This document shows, piece after piece, positions 25,763-34,544 of a stretch of DNA of 64,000 nucleotides; positions within the stretch are counted from its first letter, which is position 1; each line of letters opens with the position of its first letter. The stretch is from positions 3,286,001-3,350,000 of the forward strand of contig OY762510.1 in the NCBI GenBank assembly GCA_963665935.1, given 5' to 3'. The DNA comes from Syntrophus sp963665935. GTDB lineage: Bacteria > Desulfobacterota > Syntrophia > Syntrophales > Syntrophaceae. The translations under genes and the position numbers were made by a program. The notes beneath the pieces were generated by a model. It saw nothing but the letters and a program-made list of their open reading frames with translations, was not told where the DNA came from and searched no databases.

Positions 25763-27535
25763 TCAGTACACATAGTCCATCGTCGTATATTGCTTCAACA
25801 GCCCGGTCGGTCCGTAGATGGAAGTCTTAATGATCATTCCCGCTGCATCATATTTATTGGTGACATATCCAGTCAACAGATCCGAGAAATTGTAGCTGGA
25901 AACCTTCACCAGAGATCCTGACGAATTATAGGCATAGATTTTATATTCCGATATCACTCCTGTGGAGCCGTATTCGGTAACCTTTTCCTGCTTTCCCTGG
26001 GCATTATATTCGTAGACGGTAGATTTTAGAAGAAGCCCCGTGGGTCCATATTTAGAGACTTTGGACTGCAGTCCTTCAGCATTATAGGCATAGGTGGTAT
26101 ACCCTGTTAATTGATTGTCAATGTTGTAGATAGAAACCTTCACAAGCTTCTTGGAGGAGTTGTATTTGTATATCGTGGATTGGGCGACGATTCCCGATGC
26201 ATATTCGGTGACCTTTGAGGGTTTCCCTACGTCATAGTATTCGGTTAAGACTTGTGAAAGCAACAGATTCGCGAACCCGTTGTAAGTGGATACTGTTACC
26301 GGATCTCCCGCCTCATTGTATGTCGTTGTAATGTACGTCATTACCTGGTTATAGATATTGTAGTTGGAAACCTTTACCGGCTTTCCGGCAGAATTATATT
26401 TTGTCGTTGTATATCCTGTCAGCAGCCCTGTGGCGCCATAGGTGGACATCTTGATCTGCCTTCCCCCGGCGTCATATTCGTACTTGGTAAATCCCATAGA
26501 TTGTCCAGCGGTGCCGAAGATAGACTGCTTCACAAGCTTGGGAATCGTTATTGTCGGTAAAAGAACATAACTGACGTTCGTAAAGAGAGTCTTTGAACTT
26601 TTAAGCGTCCCGTCGGCATTCATGAACCAGAGAACTGCCTGACCGGTAGAAATCTTTAATTTTATCAAGTCGCAGATGCCATCGCCGTTGAAATCTCCTG
26701 TCCTTGCGACCGTCGACTTTGAATCAGTAAAGAGATCCTTGGCGCTCTTCATTGTCCCGTCGGCATTCATGAACCAGAGGACCGTTTCGCCGGAAGTCTT
26801 TCTCTTGATTAAGTCGCAGACGCCGTCGCCGTTGAAATCCCCTGTTCCCACGATTGTTGATTTAGGGTCGGTAAAGAGGGTCTTGGCGCTTTTGCGTGTC
26901 CCGTCGGCGTTCATGAACCACAGAACCGTCGCACCGGTTGGCGTGTATCTCCTGATGAGGTCGCAGATGCCGTCCTTGTTGAAGTCGCCCGAATCCACCA
27001 CTGAGGACGCCATGTCGGTAAAAAGCGTTTTAGTGCTTTTAATGGTTCCATCGGCATTCATGAAACAAAGAGTTGTCAGGCCGTTTAACATGTTCCTCTT
27101 GATGAAGTCGCAGATGCCGTCCTTGTTGAAGTCGCCCGTCGCTGAGATAATCGATTTCGGGTCGGTAAAGAGGACCTTGTAGCTGGCGCGCGTTCCGTCG
27201 GCTTTCATGAACCAGAGAACCGTCTGGCCGGTCGTTATACTTCTTCTGATAAAATCGCAGATGCCGTCGTTGTTGAAATCCCCTGTCCCTACGACTGTAG
27301 CGTCCACCGTTGACCAAAGGATCTTGTCCCCGGAATGCGTTCCGTCGGCGTTCATAAACCACAGAGAGGTGGAACCGGTCGAATTATTCTTTACGAGGAG
27401 ATCAGAGCGGCCGTCTTTGTTGAAGTCTGACGGAACAGCCGCTATCGAGATGGCCGTATTCATCGAAAAGAAAAACATCAAGGTCACGAAAAAAACCAAA
27501 GCCGAAATTGCAGATTTTCTTTGTTGCATACGCAT
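25763..27535 (-). CDS. Secreted FG-GAP/VCBS plus YD-like repeat protein
   Basis: 590 residues with a signal peptide (about 1-33). Six tandem repeats of about 49 residues (37-329) have the core GDFNKDGICDLIKR followed by LWFMNADGT, the calcium-binding FG-GAP/VCBS pattern that builds beta-propellers. Nine repeats of about 26 residues (352-590) resemble YD repeats (YxYNxxGxxxKVSxY), alternating roughly between YGPTGLL and YNIDNQL endings. YD/Rhs repeats usually wrap toxins or form fibres, but no toxin domain follows: the protein ends within the last repeat. It is probably an extracellular or surface protein for carbohydrate or cell contact. The neighbour upstream is an RTX protease on the same strand, 64 bp away. 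Confidence 0.85.
   Translation of the reverse strand: MRMQQRKSAISALVFFVTLMFFFSMNTAISIAAVPSDFNKDGRSDLLVKNNSTGSTSLWFMNADGTHSGDKILWSTVDATVVGTGDFNNDGICDFIRRSITTGQTVLWFMKADGTRASYKVLFTDPKSIISATGDFNKDGICDFIKRNMLNGLTTLCFMNADGTIKSTKTLFTDMASSVVDSGDFNKDGICDLIRRYTPTGATVLWFMNADGTRKSAKTLFTDPKSTIVGTGDFNGDGVCDLIKRKTSGETVLWFMNADGTMKSAKDLFTDSKSTVARTGDFNGDGICDLIKLKISTGQAVLWFMNADGTLKSSKTLFTNVSYVLLPTITIPKLVKQSIFGTAGQSMGFTKYEYDAGGRQIKMSTYGATGLLTGYTTTKYNSAGKPVKVSNYNIYNQVMTYITTTYNEAGDPVTVSTYNGFANLLLSQVLTEYYDVGKPSKVTEYASGIVAQSTIYKYNSSKKLVKVSIYNIDNQLTGYTTYAYNAEGLQSKVSKYGPTGLLLKSTVYEYNAQGKQEKVTEYGSTGVISEYKIYAYNSSGSLVKVSSYNFSDLLTGYVTNKYDAAGMIIKTSIYGPTGLLKQYTTMDYVY
25766..26482 (-). repeat. Nine tandem YD-like-coding repeats
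   Basis: Nine units of about 69-90 bp encode YxYNxxGxxxKVSxY. Alternate units end in YGPTGLL-like or YNxxNQL-like sequences, giving a two-unit higher-order period in part of the array. Confidence 0.75.
26549..27427 (-). repeat. Six tandem VCBS/FG-GAP-coding repeats
   Basis: Six units of about 147 bp each encode GDFNxDGxCDLIxR plus LWFMNADGT. Boundaries are approximate. DNA-level similarity between units is high (the codons for FMNADGT recur), so copy number may vary. Confidence 0.8.
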
Positions 27536-27599
27536 TATCTCCTGTAATTTTTTCAGAGGTTTTCGAACTCATACCTGCTTATTATCATACTGGAACTTT

Positions 27600-29399
27600 T
27601 CATGCCATGTAAACGAAGTCCGTGTTATCCAGAAAAGCAGCCGTTGAAATGCCGACTGTACAGATCAAAACGGAATCTTCAACGACGCCGCTTGTCGGAT
27701 TGAACCAGATCTCGCCGGTTGTGGTATTGTTGTATATTCCGCCGGCATCGCTGCCGCTTCCTGTGCATCCGTCTCCTTCGAAATAGAAGAGCTCGTTCAG
27801 CACATTGTTTATAAAAGAAAGACCCTCGATGGTACTATCTTTTGAGCCGTCAAGGCTGTCTCTCAACACGATCGTGTCGTCTGTATGTGAAAAAGAGCTG
27901 ATTGAGTCGAAATTCGTCGCGCCGGCTTCAGCAAAAAGAAAACAATCGCCGCCTTTGCCCCCATTCAGAATGTCGTTGCCTCTGCCGCCCACCAGGCGAT
28001 CGTTGCCATCTCCACCATACAGCATGTCATTGCCTGACAGTCCATAGAGGGTGTTCGCGCTGCCGTTGCCGACGATTTTGTTGTCCAGGGCATTTCCGGC
28101 TCCGGTCGACGCCGTTCCGGACAGATACAGATTCTCAACATTGGCGGCGCTTCTCGAATTCAGGCTGTAATTAACCGAGGCGTAGACTCTGTCGGTTCCG
28201 AAATTCGCTTTCTCATAGATTTTATCGCCGGAGCTGTCAACGTAATAGATATCGTTCCCTGTCCCGCCGTACATGGAATCGTTTCCCGTGCCGCCGTTCA
28301 ACGTATCGTTGCCTTTATTGGAGCATAGATGGTCGTCTCCCGGGCCGCCATTGAGAGTGTTGTTTGCGGAATTTCCCGTGATGGTATCGGAGCCGGATCC
28401 CCCGATGGCATTTTCGATAACCGTTCCGACCCCAAGCGTCATGTTGCCAATATTTCCGCCGATGTCGGAAAGAGAGCCGATGGTTGATGATCCTGAGGCA
28501 AGAGAGAGATTGATCTTCTGGTTGGAGGAATAACCGGAAAAATCCACAGTATCGATACCGCCATCATCGACAATGCAGAAGGCGGTTTTGTTGGCGTAGA
28601 GCCGAAGATCCGCCATCACCTCACTCACGGAAGAAGAAATATTGGTGTTGAATCCATAGATGGTGTCCCCGGTAAAAGCCGAAGATCCATAATAATCCCG
28701 CAAGGCTTCAATGTCGGCAGCCATCAGGGAAATGACGAAATTATCGTTGGCGGAAATTGTCGTATTTTCGTCCTGGTCGAAATATGACATGAGGGATAAT
28801 TGCCAGCTATCGTTAAGACAGACATTGTTATTCGTAGTGGATTGTGACGAATCTGATATGAAGGTGGCCGTTTCATTGTATGGGCCGGAGTGGCCCAGGC
28901 CAAGACAGTGCAGTGTTTCGTGGATAATGGTCTGATAGGTGTAGTCATTGATGTCCGATGTTCCTTCCGACCAGGTCGTCTCCACGTTCACCCAGGAATA
29001 GTCGACATAATGGTGTTTGGATGACCCGTTCCCTGAGTGCAACAGCTTTGAGTCGGCAAAGGCTCCGCTGTCGCTGTCAGAATAAAAAATGTCTACTGAG
29101 CTGTCTGTTGAGGTCGTTTTCACAAAGTTGATGCCGGTGATCTCTCCCAGGTAATCGAGCGCTTTATCCACCAGCGCCCTCCGTTCAGCGGTCATGCCGT
29201 CAGGGTCCTTTGACCACCCGGAGGTGTTGTAATAAAGAGTTCCAGCGTTGGCCCCGGCGCCTGAGCTTCCCATGTTGAAGGATCGGTAGCCGCCGCCATA
29301 CCAGTCCCAGAAACTTTGGTTGAGATAGTCGGCTATCTCACTGATGGTATAAGTTGGCAGGGTGGACGAAACTTCAGCCTTTGAAATATTTCCGGTCAA
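27600..29399 (-). CDS. RTX metalloprotease of the serralysin type
   Basis: 599 residues. The zinc motif HETLHCLGLGHS matches HExxHxxGxxH of metzincins, and SLMSYFD supplies the Met-turn. Two blocks of calcium-binding nonapeptides follow (about 325-395 and 430-475; for example GGTGNDSMYGGTGND). The C-terminal 100 residues have no further repeats and probably form the type I secretion signal. There is no N-terminal signal peptide, consistent with type I export. The start is TTG, six nt after GGAGG. No ABC exporter/HlyD genes lie in the window. It degrades extracellular protein, probably for peptide supply or competition. Confidence 0.87.
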   Translation of the reverse strand: MTGNISKAEVSSTLPTYTISEIADYLNQSFWDWYGGGYRSFNMGSSGAGANAGTLYYNTSGWSKDPDGMTAERRALVDKALDYLGEITGINFVKTTSTDSSVDIFYSDSDSGAFADSKLLHSGNGSSKHHYVDYSWVNVETTWSEGTSDINDYTYQTIIHETLHCLGLGHSGPYNETATFISDSSQSTTNNNVCLNDSWQLSLMSYFDQDENTTISANDNFVISLMAADIEALRDYYGSSAFTGDTIYGFNTNISSSVSEVMADLRLYANKTAFCIVDDGGIDTVDFSGYSSNQKINLSLASGSSTIGSLSDIGGNIGNMTLGVGTVIENAIGGSGSDTITGNSANNTLNGGPGDDHLCSNKGNDTLNGGTGNDSMYGGTGNDIYYVDSSGDKIYEKANFGTDRVYASVNYSLNSRSAANVENLYLSGTASTGAGNALDNKIVGNGSANTLYGLSGNDMLYGGDGNDRLVGGRGNDILNGGKGGDCFLFAEAGATNFDSISSFSHTDDTIVLRDSLDGSKDSTIEGLSFINNVLNELFYFEGDGCTGSGSDAGGIYNNTTTGEIWFNPTSGVVEDSVLICTVGISTAAFLDNTDFVYMA

Positions 29400-29856
29400 T
29401 GCCTTCCTCCGCTACCTGCCAAATCCTGTTCCTCCCTGATGAATGTCCGATTTAATGACGTGTAAGATTCAAGATGATAGATCGTTCCGGTGGGACGTTA
29501 TCGGAGTAGATCCTCTGCTTGATGAAAGTTCAAGTTGCCCGACAGCATGGTGTGACCGTCTCGAACAGCCGTTGAAAGGCGATTTTATAATGACTATCCA
29601 TGACACACAATCGGGCCGAGACTGATTTGTCGCAACCAAAAAGATGATGTAGCTCGAAAAATATACCTAGAGGGTGTTATATGTATTAAGTACATCCATC
29701 CAGGAATTGATAATGACGCTTGAAAAAATATTTTTCTGAACTGACTTGACAGGGAGGAATTGATGTTTAACTTACGGCCAAATCCTTTTGGGAGACAAGA
29801 TACCCAATTCTTTTGCATATCTCAAATAAATCAACAGGAAAGGAGAAAGTTACGGC
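29400..29856 (+). other. Intergenic region upstream of groES
   Basis: No convincing gene. A 60-codon frame (29443-29625) has no ribosome site or recognisable product. Possible promoter elements before groES are CTTGAAA (29719-29725, like a heat-shock -35) and TTGACA (29746-29751), neither with a convincing -10. There is no CIRCE inverted repeat, so HrcA control is not indicated. Confidence 0.5.
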
Positions 29857-30147
29857 ATGAACATCAGGCCATTACAGGACAGAGTCATCGTTAAGAGACT
29901 GGAGGAGGAGCAGAAAACAAAGGGAGGGATCATCATTCCCGATACGGCGAAAGAGAAACCCATCGAAGGCGAGGTCGTTGCTGCGGGTAAAGGGAAAGTT
30001 ACGGAAGACGGCAAGATTCTTCCTCTGGATGTGAAGGTCGGCGATCGCGTGCTGTTCAGCAAATATGGCGGTACGGAAGTCAAGGTTGAAGGTGAGGAGT
30101 ATCTCATCATGAGGGAAGACGATATTCTGGGAATCGTGGAGAAATAA
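29857..30147 (+). CDS. groES: Co-chaperonin GroES
   Basis: 96 residues. MNIRPLQDRVIVKR at the start and the mobile loop KTKGGIIIPDTAKEKP, which docks onto GroEL, are typical. It caps the GroEL folding chamber. The start follows AAAGGAGA. It is 38 bp before groEL and co-transcribed. Confidence 0.98.
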   Translation: MNIRPLQDRVIVKRLEEEQKTKGGIIIPDTAKEKPIEGEVVAAGKGKVTEDGKILPLDVKVGDRVLFSKYGGTEVKVEGEEYLIMREDDILGIVEK

Positions 30148-30185
30148 ATTCGGAAGAATAGGAAAATAAGGAGGAATAAATACCT

Positions 30186-31823
30186 ATGGGTGCAAAGTTA
30201 CTGCAGTACGATGAAGAAGCAAGAAAATCCATCCTGAACGGTGTCAACACCTTGGCTGATGCCGTCAAGGTAACGCTTGGTCCTAAGGGACGCAATGTCA
30301 TTATCGATAAAACCTTCGGGGCTCCGACCGTCACCAAGGACGGTGTGACCGTTGCGAAAGAAATTGAACTGGAAGACAAATTTGAGAACATGGGCGCCCA
30401 GATGGTTCGGGAAGTCGCCAGCAAAACCAGCGATGTGGCGGGTGACGGAACGACGACCGCCACGATCCTTGCCCAGGCCATCTATCGCGAAGGGGCAAAA
30501 ACCGTTGCCGCCGGGAGCAATCCCATGGATGTGAAACGCGGGATCGAAAAAGCTGTTGCCGCCGTTGTCGCTGAATTGAAGGCCATCAGCAAACCCACCA
30601 AGGACCAGAAAGAAATTGCCCAGGTCGGGACGATTTCCGCCAACAACGATGAAACCATCGGCAACATCATTGCAGAAGCCATGGGCAAGGTCGGCAAGGA
30701 AGGCGTCATCACCGTTGAAGAGGCCAAAGGGCTGGAGACGGAACTGGAGATCGTCGAAGGAATGCAGTTCGATCGCGGTTATCTCTCTCCCTATTTCGTA
30801 ACCAATCCGGAAAAGATGGAAGTCAGTCTGGAAGACTGCCTCATTCTCATTTATGACAAGAAGATCAGCGGCATGAAAGACCTGCTGCCGATCCTCGAAC
30901 AGATTGCGAAGATGAGCAGACCGCTGCTGATCATCTCCGAAGATATCGAAGGTGAAGCGCTGGCGACCCTCGTCGTCAACAAGATCCGCGGAACCCTCCA
31001 TGTGGCAGCCGTCAAGGCCCCGGGATTCGGCGATCGCCGCAAGGCCATGCTGGAAGACATTGCCATTCTTACGGGTGGCACGGTCATTTCTGAAGACATG
31101 GGCTACAAGCTGGAGAACACCCGCCTGGAAGATCTGGGACGCGCCAAGAGAATCCAGATCGACAAAGACAATACCACCATTATCGACGGCGCAGGCGAGA
31201 GAGCGGCGCTGGAAGGCAGGGTGAAACAGATCCGCGCCCAGATCGATGAAACCACCTCCGATTATGACCGGGAAAAACTCCAGGAAAGACTGGCGAAACT
31301 GGTCGGCGGCGTGGCGGTTATCAAGGTCGGTGCAGCAACGGAAACGGAAATGAAGGAGAAGAAAGCCCGGGTCGAAGACGCCCTGAACGCAACAAGGGCG
31401 GCCGTGGAAGAGGGCATTGTTCCCGGCGGCGGCGTGGCCTATATCCGCACTCTGCCGATCCTGGCAGAACTGAAGCTGGAAGGGGACGAGCAGGTCGGTG
31501 TGAACATCGTCCGCAAGGCCCTGGAAGAACCTCTGAAGATGATTGCCGCCAATGCCGGCATGGAAGGCACCATTGTCGTGGAGAAGGTCAAGGAGCAGAC
31601 CGGCGCCTTCGGTTTCAATGCCCGCACGGATGTCTATGAAGACATGATCGAAGCCGGCGTCATCGATCCCACCAAGGTGACCCGTTTCGCTCTCCAGAAT
31701 GCCTCCAGCGTGGCCTCCCTCATGCTGACCACCCAGTGTATGATTGCCGAGAAACCGGAAGAGAAGGGTGCCGCAATGCCCGGAATGCCTCCCGGAGGCG
31801 GTTACCCCGGCATGGGCATGTAA
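30186..31823 (+). CDS. groEL: Chaperonin GroEL
   Basis: 545 residues, full length. ATP-binding VTLGPKGRNV and GDGTTTATILAQ, and the flexible C-terminal GGM-type tail (GMPPGGGYPGMGM) are present. The double ring folds substrate proteins with GroES. AAGGAGG precedes the ATG. A terminator lies 50 nt after the stop. Confidence 0.99.
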   Translation: MGAKLLQYDEEARKSILNGVNTLADAVKVTLGPKGRNVIIDKTFGAPTVTKDGVTVAKEIELEDKFENMGAQMVREVASKTSDVAGDGTTTATILAQAIYREGAKTVAAGSNPMDVKRGIEKAVAAVVAELKAISKPTKDQKEIAQVGTISANNDETIGNIIAEAMGKVGKEGVITVEEAKGLETELEIVEGMQFDRGYLSPYFVTNPEKMEVSLEDCLILIYDKKISGMKDLLPILEQIAKMSRPLLIISEDIEGEALATLVVNKIRGTLHVAAVKAPGFGDRRKAMLEDIAILTGGTVISEDMGYKLENTRLEDLGRAKRIQIDKDNTTIIDGAGERAALEGRVKQIRAQIDETTSDYDREKLQERLAKLVGGVAVIKVGAATETEMKEKKARVEDALNATRAAVEEGIVPGGGVAYIRTLPILAELKLEGDEQVGVNIVRKALEEPLKMIAANAGMEGTIVVEKVKEQTGAFGFNARTDVYEDMIEAGVIDPTKVTRFALQNASSVASLMLTTQCMIAEKPEEKGAAMPGMPPGGGYPGMGM

Positions 31824-31874
31824 GAAGAGTCTAGAAGTCCTCAAATAACACTTGGGCATTAGCCCTACAAGACG

Positions 31875-31915
31875 AAAAAGCCTCCGAGACCAACGGTCCG
31901 GGGGCTTTTCCTTCT
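31875..31915 (+). terminator. Rho-independent terminator after groEL
   Basis: An imperfect stem, AAAAGCCTCCGAGACC paired with GGTCCGGGGGCTTTT, with a short loop and a partial U-run (CTTTTCCTTCTT). Confidence 0.85.
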
Positions 31916-32061
31916 TACAGCTTTTTCGGCAGATCTTACGGGAAAAATTCAATCTTGACGGAAGAAGAGCCATAGGTTTAAAGAAAAAAAGCCATAATTA
32001 AAAATAGGCTTGACCTTGAAAAATGCCTGTTGATTGGAACAGGCAGAAAACAGGAACGGAC

Positions 32062-34479
32062 ATGAGTGGATTAAAGGACTTAGAAAAGCTTTCCCTGCAG
32101 GAATGGCTGTTCCGGTTGGAGCGGAACCAGCGGTTTCAGGAGAATGTGGCGGCCTTTCGTCACTGGCCGGCTGAGCCGGGAAGGTACGCACCCTTCCCGA
32201 CCTGGATGCATCCAGAATTGCGGACAGTTCTAGAAAAGCGCGGAATTCATCAGCTATACAGCCATCAGGGCGAGGCGGTTGAAGCCATCCGCACCGGGCA
32301 GGATGTCGTACTCGTCACGCCGACGGCCAGCGGGAAAACCCTCTGCTACAACCTTCCTGTGCTGCAGTCGATTTTGGATAGCCCGGAAACGCGGGCCCTC
32401 TATCTCTTTCCCACCAAAGCCCTGGCCCAGGATCAGAGGCATGAAATCTCCGGCCTCATTCAGGAACTGAAGGCGGACATCAAGACCTTCACCTATGACG
32501 GTGACACCCCCGACGACGCCCGTCAGGCCATCCGCAGGCAGGGTCATGTGGTGGTGACCAATCCGGACATGCTGCATGCCGGGATACTGCCCCACCACAC
32601 CAAGTGGCAGAAGCTCTTCATGAACCTCCGCTATGTCGTCATCGACGAACTCCATGTCTATCGGGGGATCTTCGGCTCCCACCTGGCCAATGTCATCCGG
32701 CGTCTCGTCCGGATCTGCCGCTTTTACGGCCAGGACCCCGTCTTTATCTGCTGCTCGGCCACCGTTGCCAACCCTCGGGAGCATGCGGAAGCCATCCTTG
32801 AGCGGTCGGTCCGGCTTATCGCTTCCAGCGGAGCTCCCACGGCGGCCAAAACCTTCATCCTGTATAATCCGCCCATCGTGAACCGGGAACTGGGAATCCG
32901 GCAGTCGGCCCTCACCTCGGCCCGTCACCTGGCCTCCGATCTGATCCGGCAGGGAATCCAGACGATCGTCTTTACGACGAGCCGCCTTAACGTGGAGATC
33001 CTGACCCGCTATCTGAAGGATCAGGTCAAAAAAGGCCACACCGTTCCTGGAAGTGATGACGCCGTGACCGGCTACCGGGGCGGATACCTCCCAAATCTCC
33101 GTCGCCGGATCGAGGCGGGACTGCGCAACCGCTCCATTCTGGGCGTCGTCAGCACCAATGCCCTCGAACTGGGCATCGATATCGGCGATCTGGAAGCCTG
33201 TTTCATGGTGGGTTATCCCGGCTCCATCGCCAGCACCTGGCAGCAGGCCGGAAGGGCCGGACGGCGCCAGGGAGAGAGTCTGGCGGTCCTGATCGCCCGC
33301 AGCGCCCCCATGGATCAGTTTCTCGCCGAGAATCCGGAATACTTCTTTGCCCGCTCTCCGGAATTCTGTCGCATTTCTCCCGACAATCTGCTCATTCTCC
33401 TCCATCACATCAAAAGTGCAGCCTTTGAACTGCCCTTTGAACAGGGGGAGCGCTTCGGCAAGGAGGATCTGATGGAACTTCTGGCCTACCTGGAGGAGAA
33501 AGGCGTCCTCCATCGGGAAGGACAACGCTGGCACTGGGCGGCGGAGAGCTATCCCGCCGATGAAGTCAGTCTGCGCTCCATCAATCCCGAAAATGTCGTG
33601 GTCGTTGATGCGACGGAAACGGGAAAGCCGGTCGTCATTGCGGAAGTGGACTGGGACAGTGCCTTTACCGCTGTTCATGACGAGGCCATCTATATGATGG
33701 AATCCCAGCAGTATCATGTGGACAAACTGGATCTGGAGCGGAAGAAGGCCTATGTCCGCAGGGTGGAAGTGGATTACTACACGGATGCCATGACCTATAC
33801 CCATGTGCGGGTCATCGACGTATTTCAAAGGAAACCCGGCCACTCGGTTTCGGTGGAGCATGGGGAGGTTCAAGTGGTGCGCAAGGTGGTGGGTTACAAG
33901 AAAATCAAGTTCTATACGGCGGAGAATCTGGGATATGGGGATGTCAACCTTCCGGAAAAAGATATGCACACCACGAGTTACTGGTTCACGATCCCCCGGG
34001 GGCTGCTGAGGGACCTGCCATTTACCCAGGCCGAGATTCTTGACGGCCTCTCCGGTCTGGCATACAGTCTTCACCATCTGGCGGCGATGATCCTGATGGC
34101 CGATATCCGGGATATCGACACCTGTATCGGAGACAAGAGCGGGGAATTTTTTCTCTCTTCGGGCAGGAACGGGCGGGCTCTTGTCTCCGCTTCGTTGCAG
34201 GGAAAGGAAAATCCGGAGTTAAAGGCGCCCCTTCGTCTGGACGACTTCGATCCCACCCTTTTCCTCTTCGATGCCTATCCAGGCGGTATCGGCTTTTCGG
34301 AACTTCTCTTCGAAGAACATGATCGGCTGTTGAACTCAGCCCGTCAGCTCATTCGCGGCTGTCCCTGCAATCAGGGATGTCCGAGCTGCGTGGGGCCGAC
34401 TCTCGAAGTCGGTGCGGGGGGGAAGGAAGCGGCCTTGGCCATCCTGAAACTCATCGCCGACGAGATTCCCCTTCATTGA
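32062..34479 (+). CDS. DEAD/DEAH-box helicase with DUF1998-type C-terminus (MrfA/YprA-like)
   Basis: 805 residues from ATG 32062 (AGGA upstream), or 818 from an in-frame ATG at 32023. Helicase motifs are TPTASGKT (Walker A), IDELHVYRG (motif II), CCSATVANP (motif III), and GRAGRRQG (motif VI). The C-terminal domain has the four-cysteine cluster CPCNQGCPSCVGP expected for MrfA. In Bacillus subtilis MrfA/MrfB act together in a UvrA-independent repair of mitomycin C lesions. Next downstream (65 bp) is a MrfB-like exonuclease, so the pair is conserved here. The substrate in this organism is not known. Confidence 0.9.
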   Translation: MSGLKDLEKLSLQEWLFRLERNQRFQENVAAFRHWPAEPGRYAPFPTWMHPELRTVLEKRGIHQLYSHQGEAVEAIRTGQDVVLVTPTASGKTLCYNLPVLQSILDSPETRALYLFPTKALAQDQRHEISGLIQELKADIKTFTYDGDTPDDARQAIRRQGHVVVTNPDMLHAGILPHHTKWQKLFMNLRYVVIDELHVYRGIFGSHLANVIRRLVRICRFYGQDPVFICCSATVANPREHAEAILERSVRLIASSGAPTAAKTFILYNPPIVNRELGIRQSALTSARHLASDLIRQGIQTIVFTTSRLNVEILTRYLKDQVKKGHTVPGSDDAVTGYRGGYLPNLRRRIEAGLRNRSILGVVSTNALELGIDIGDLEACFMVGYPGSIASTWQQAGRAGRRQGESLAVLIARSAPMDQFLAENPEYFFARSPEFCRISPDNLLILLHHIKSAAFELPFEQGERFGKEDLMELLAYLEEKGVLHREGQRWHWAAESYPADEVSLRSINPENVVVVDATETGKPVVIAEVDWDSAFTAVHDEAIYMMESQQYHVDKLDLERKKAYVRRVEVDYYTDAMTYTHVRVIDVFQRKPGHSVSVEHGEVQVVRKVVGYKKIKFYTAENLGYGDVNLPEKDMHTTSYWFTIPRGLLRDLPFTQAEILDGLSGLAYSLHHLAAMILMADIRDIDTCIGDKSGEFFLSSGRNGRALVSASLQGKENPELKAPLRLDDFDPTLFLFDAYPGGIGFSELLFEEHDRLLNSARQLIRGCPCNQGCPSCVGPTLEVGAGGKEAALAILKLIADEIPLH

Positions 34480-34544
34480 ACCGGGGGGAAAAGGGGAATT
34501 TTTGCAGGGCCCAAGGGAAGAGAAAAGGCAAGGGAAAAACAGGC

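Noticed and set aside
29443..29625. 60-codon frame upstream of groES
   Set aside because: No ribosome site, no conservation signal and no recognised product.
29400..29856. Possible CIRCE operator before groES
   Set aside because: No TTAGCACTC-type inverted repeat is present in the region.
30198..31973. Long minus-strand open frame opposite groEL
   Set aside because: It mirrors groEL codons, has no family match or ribosome site, and would collide with the groEL transcript.
32254..34077. Long minus-strand open frame opposite the MrfA-like helicase
   Set aside because: A shadow of the helicase codon pattern without domain features or a plausible start.
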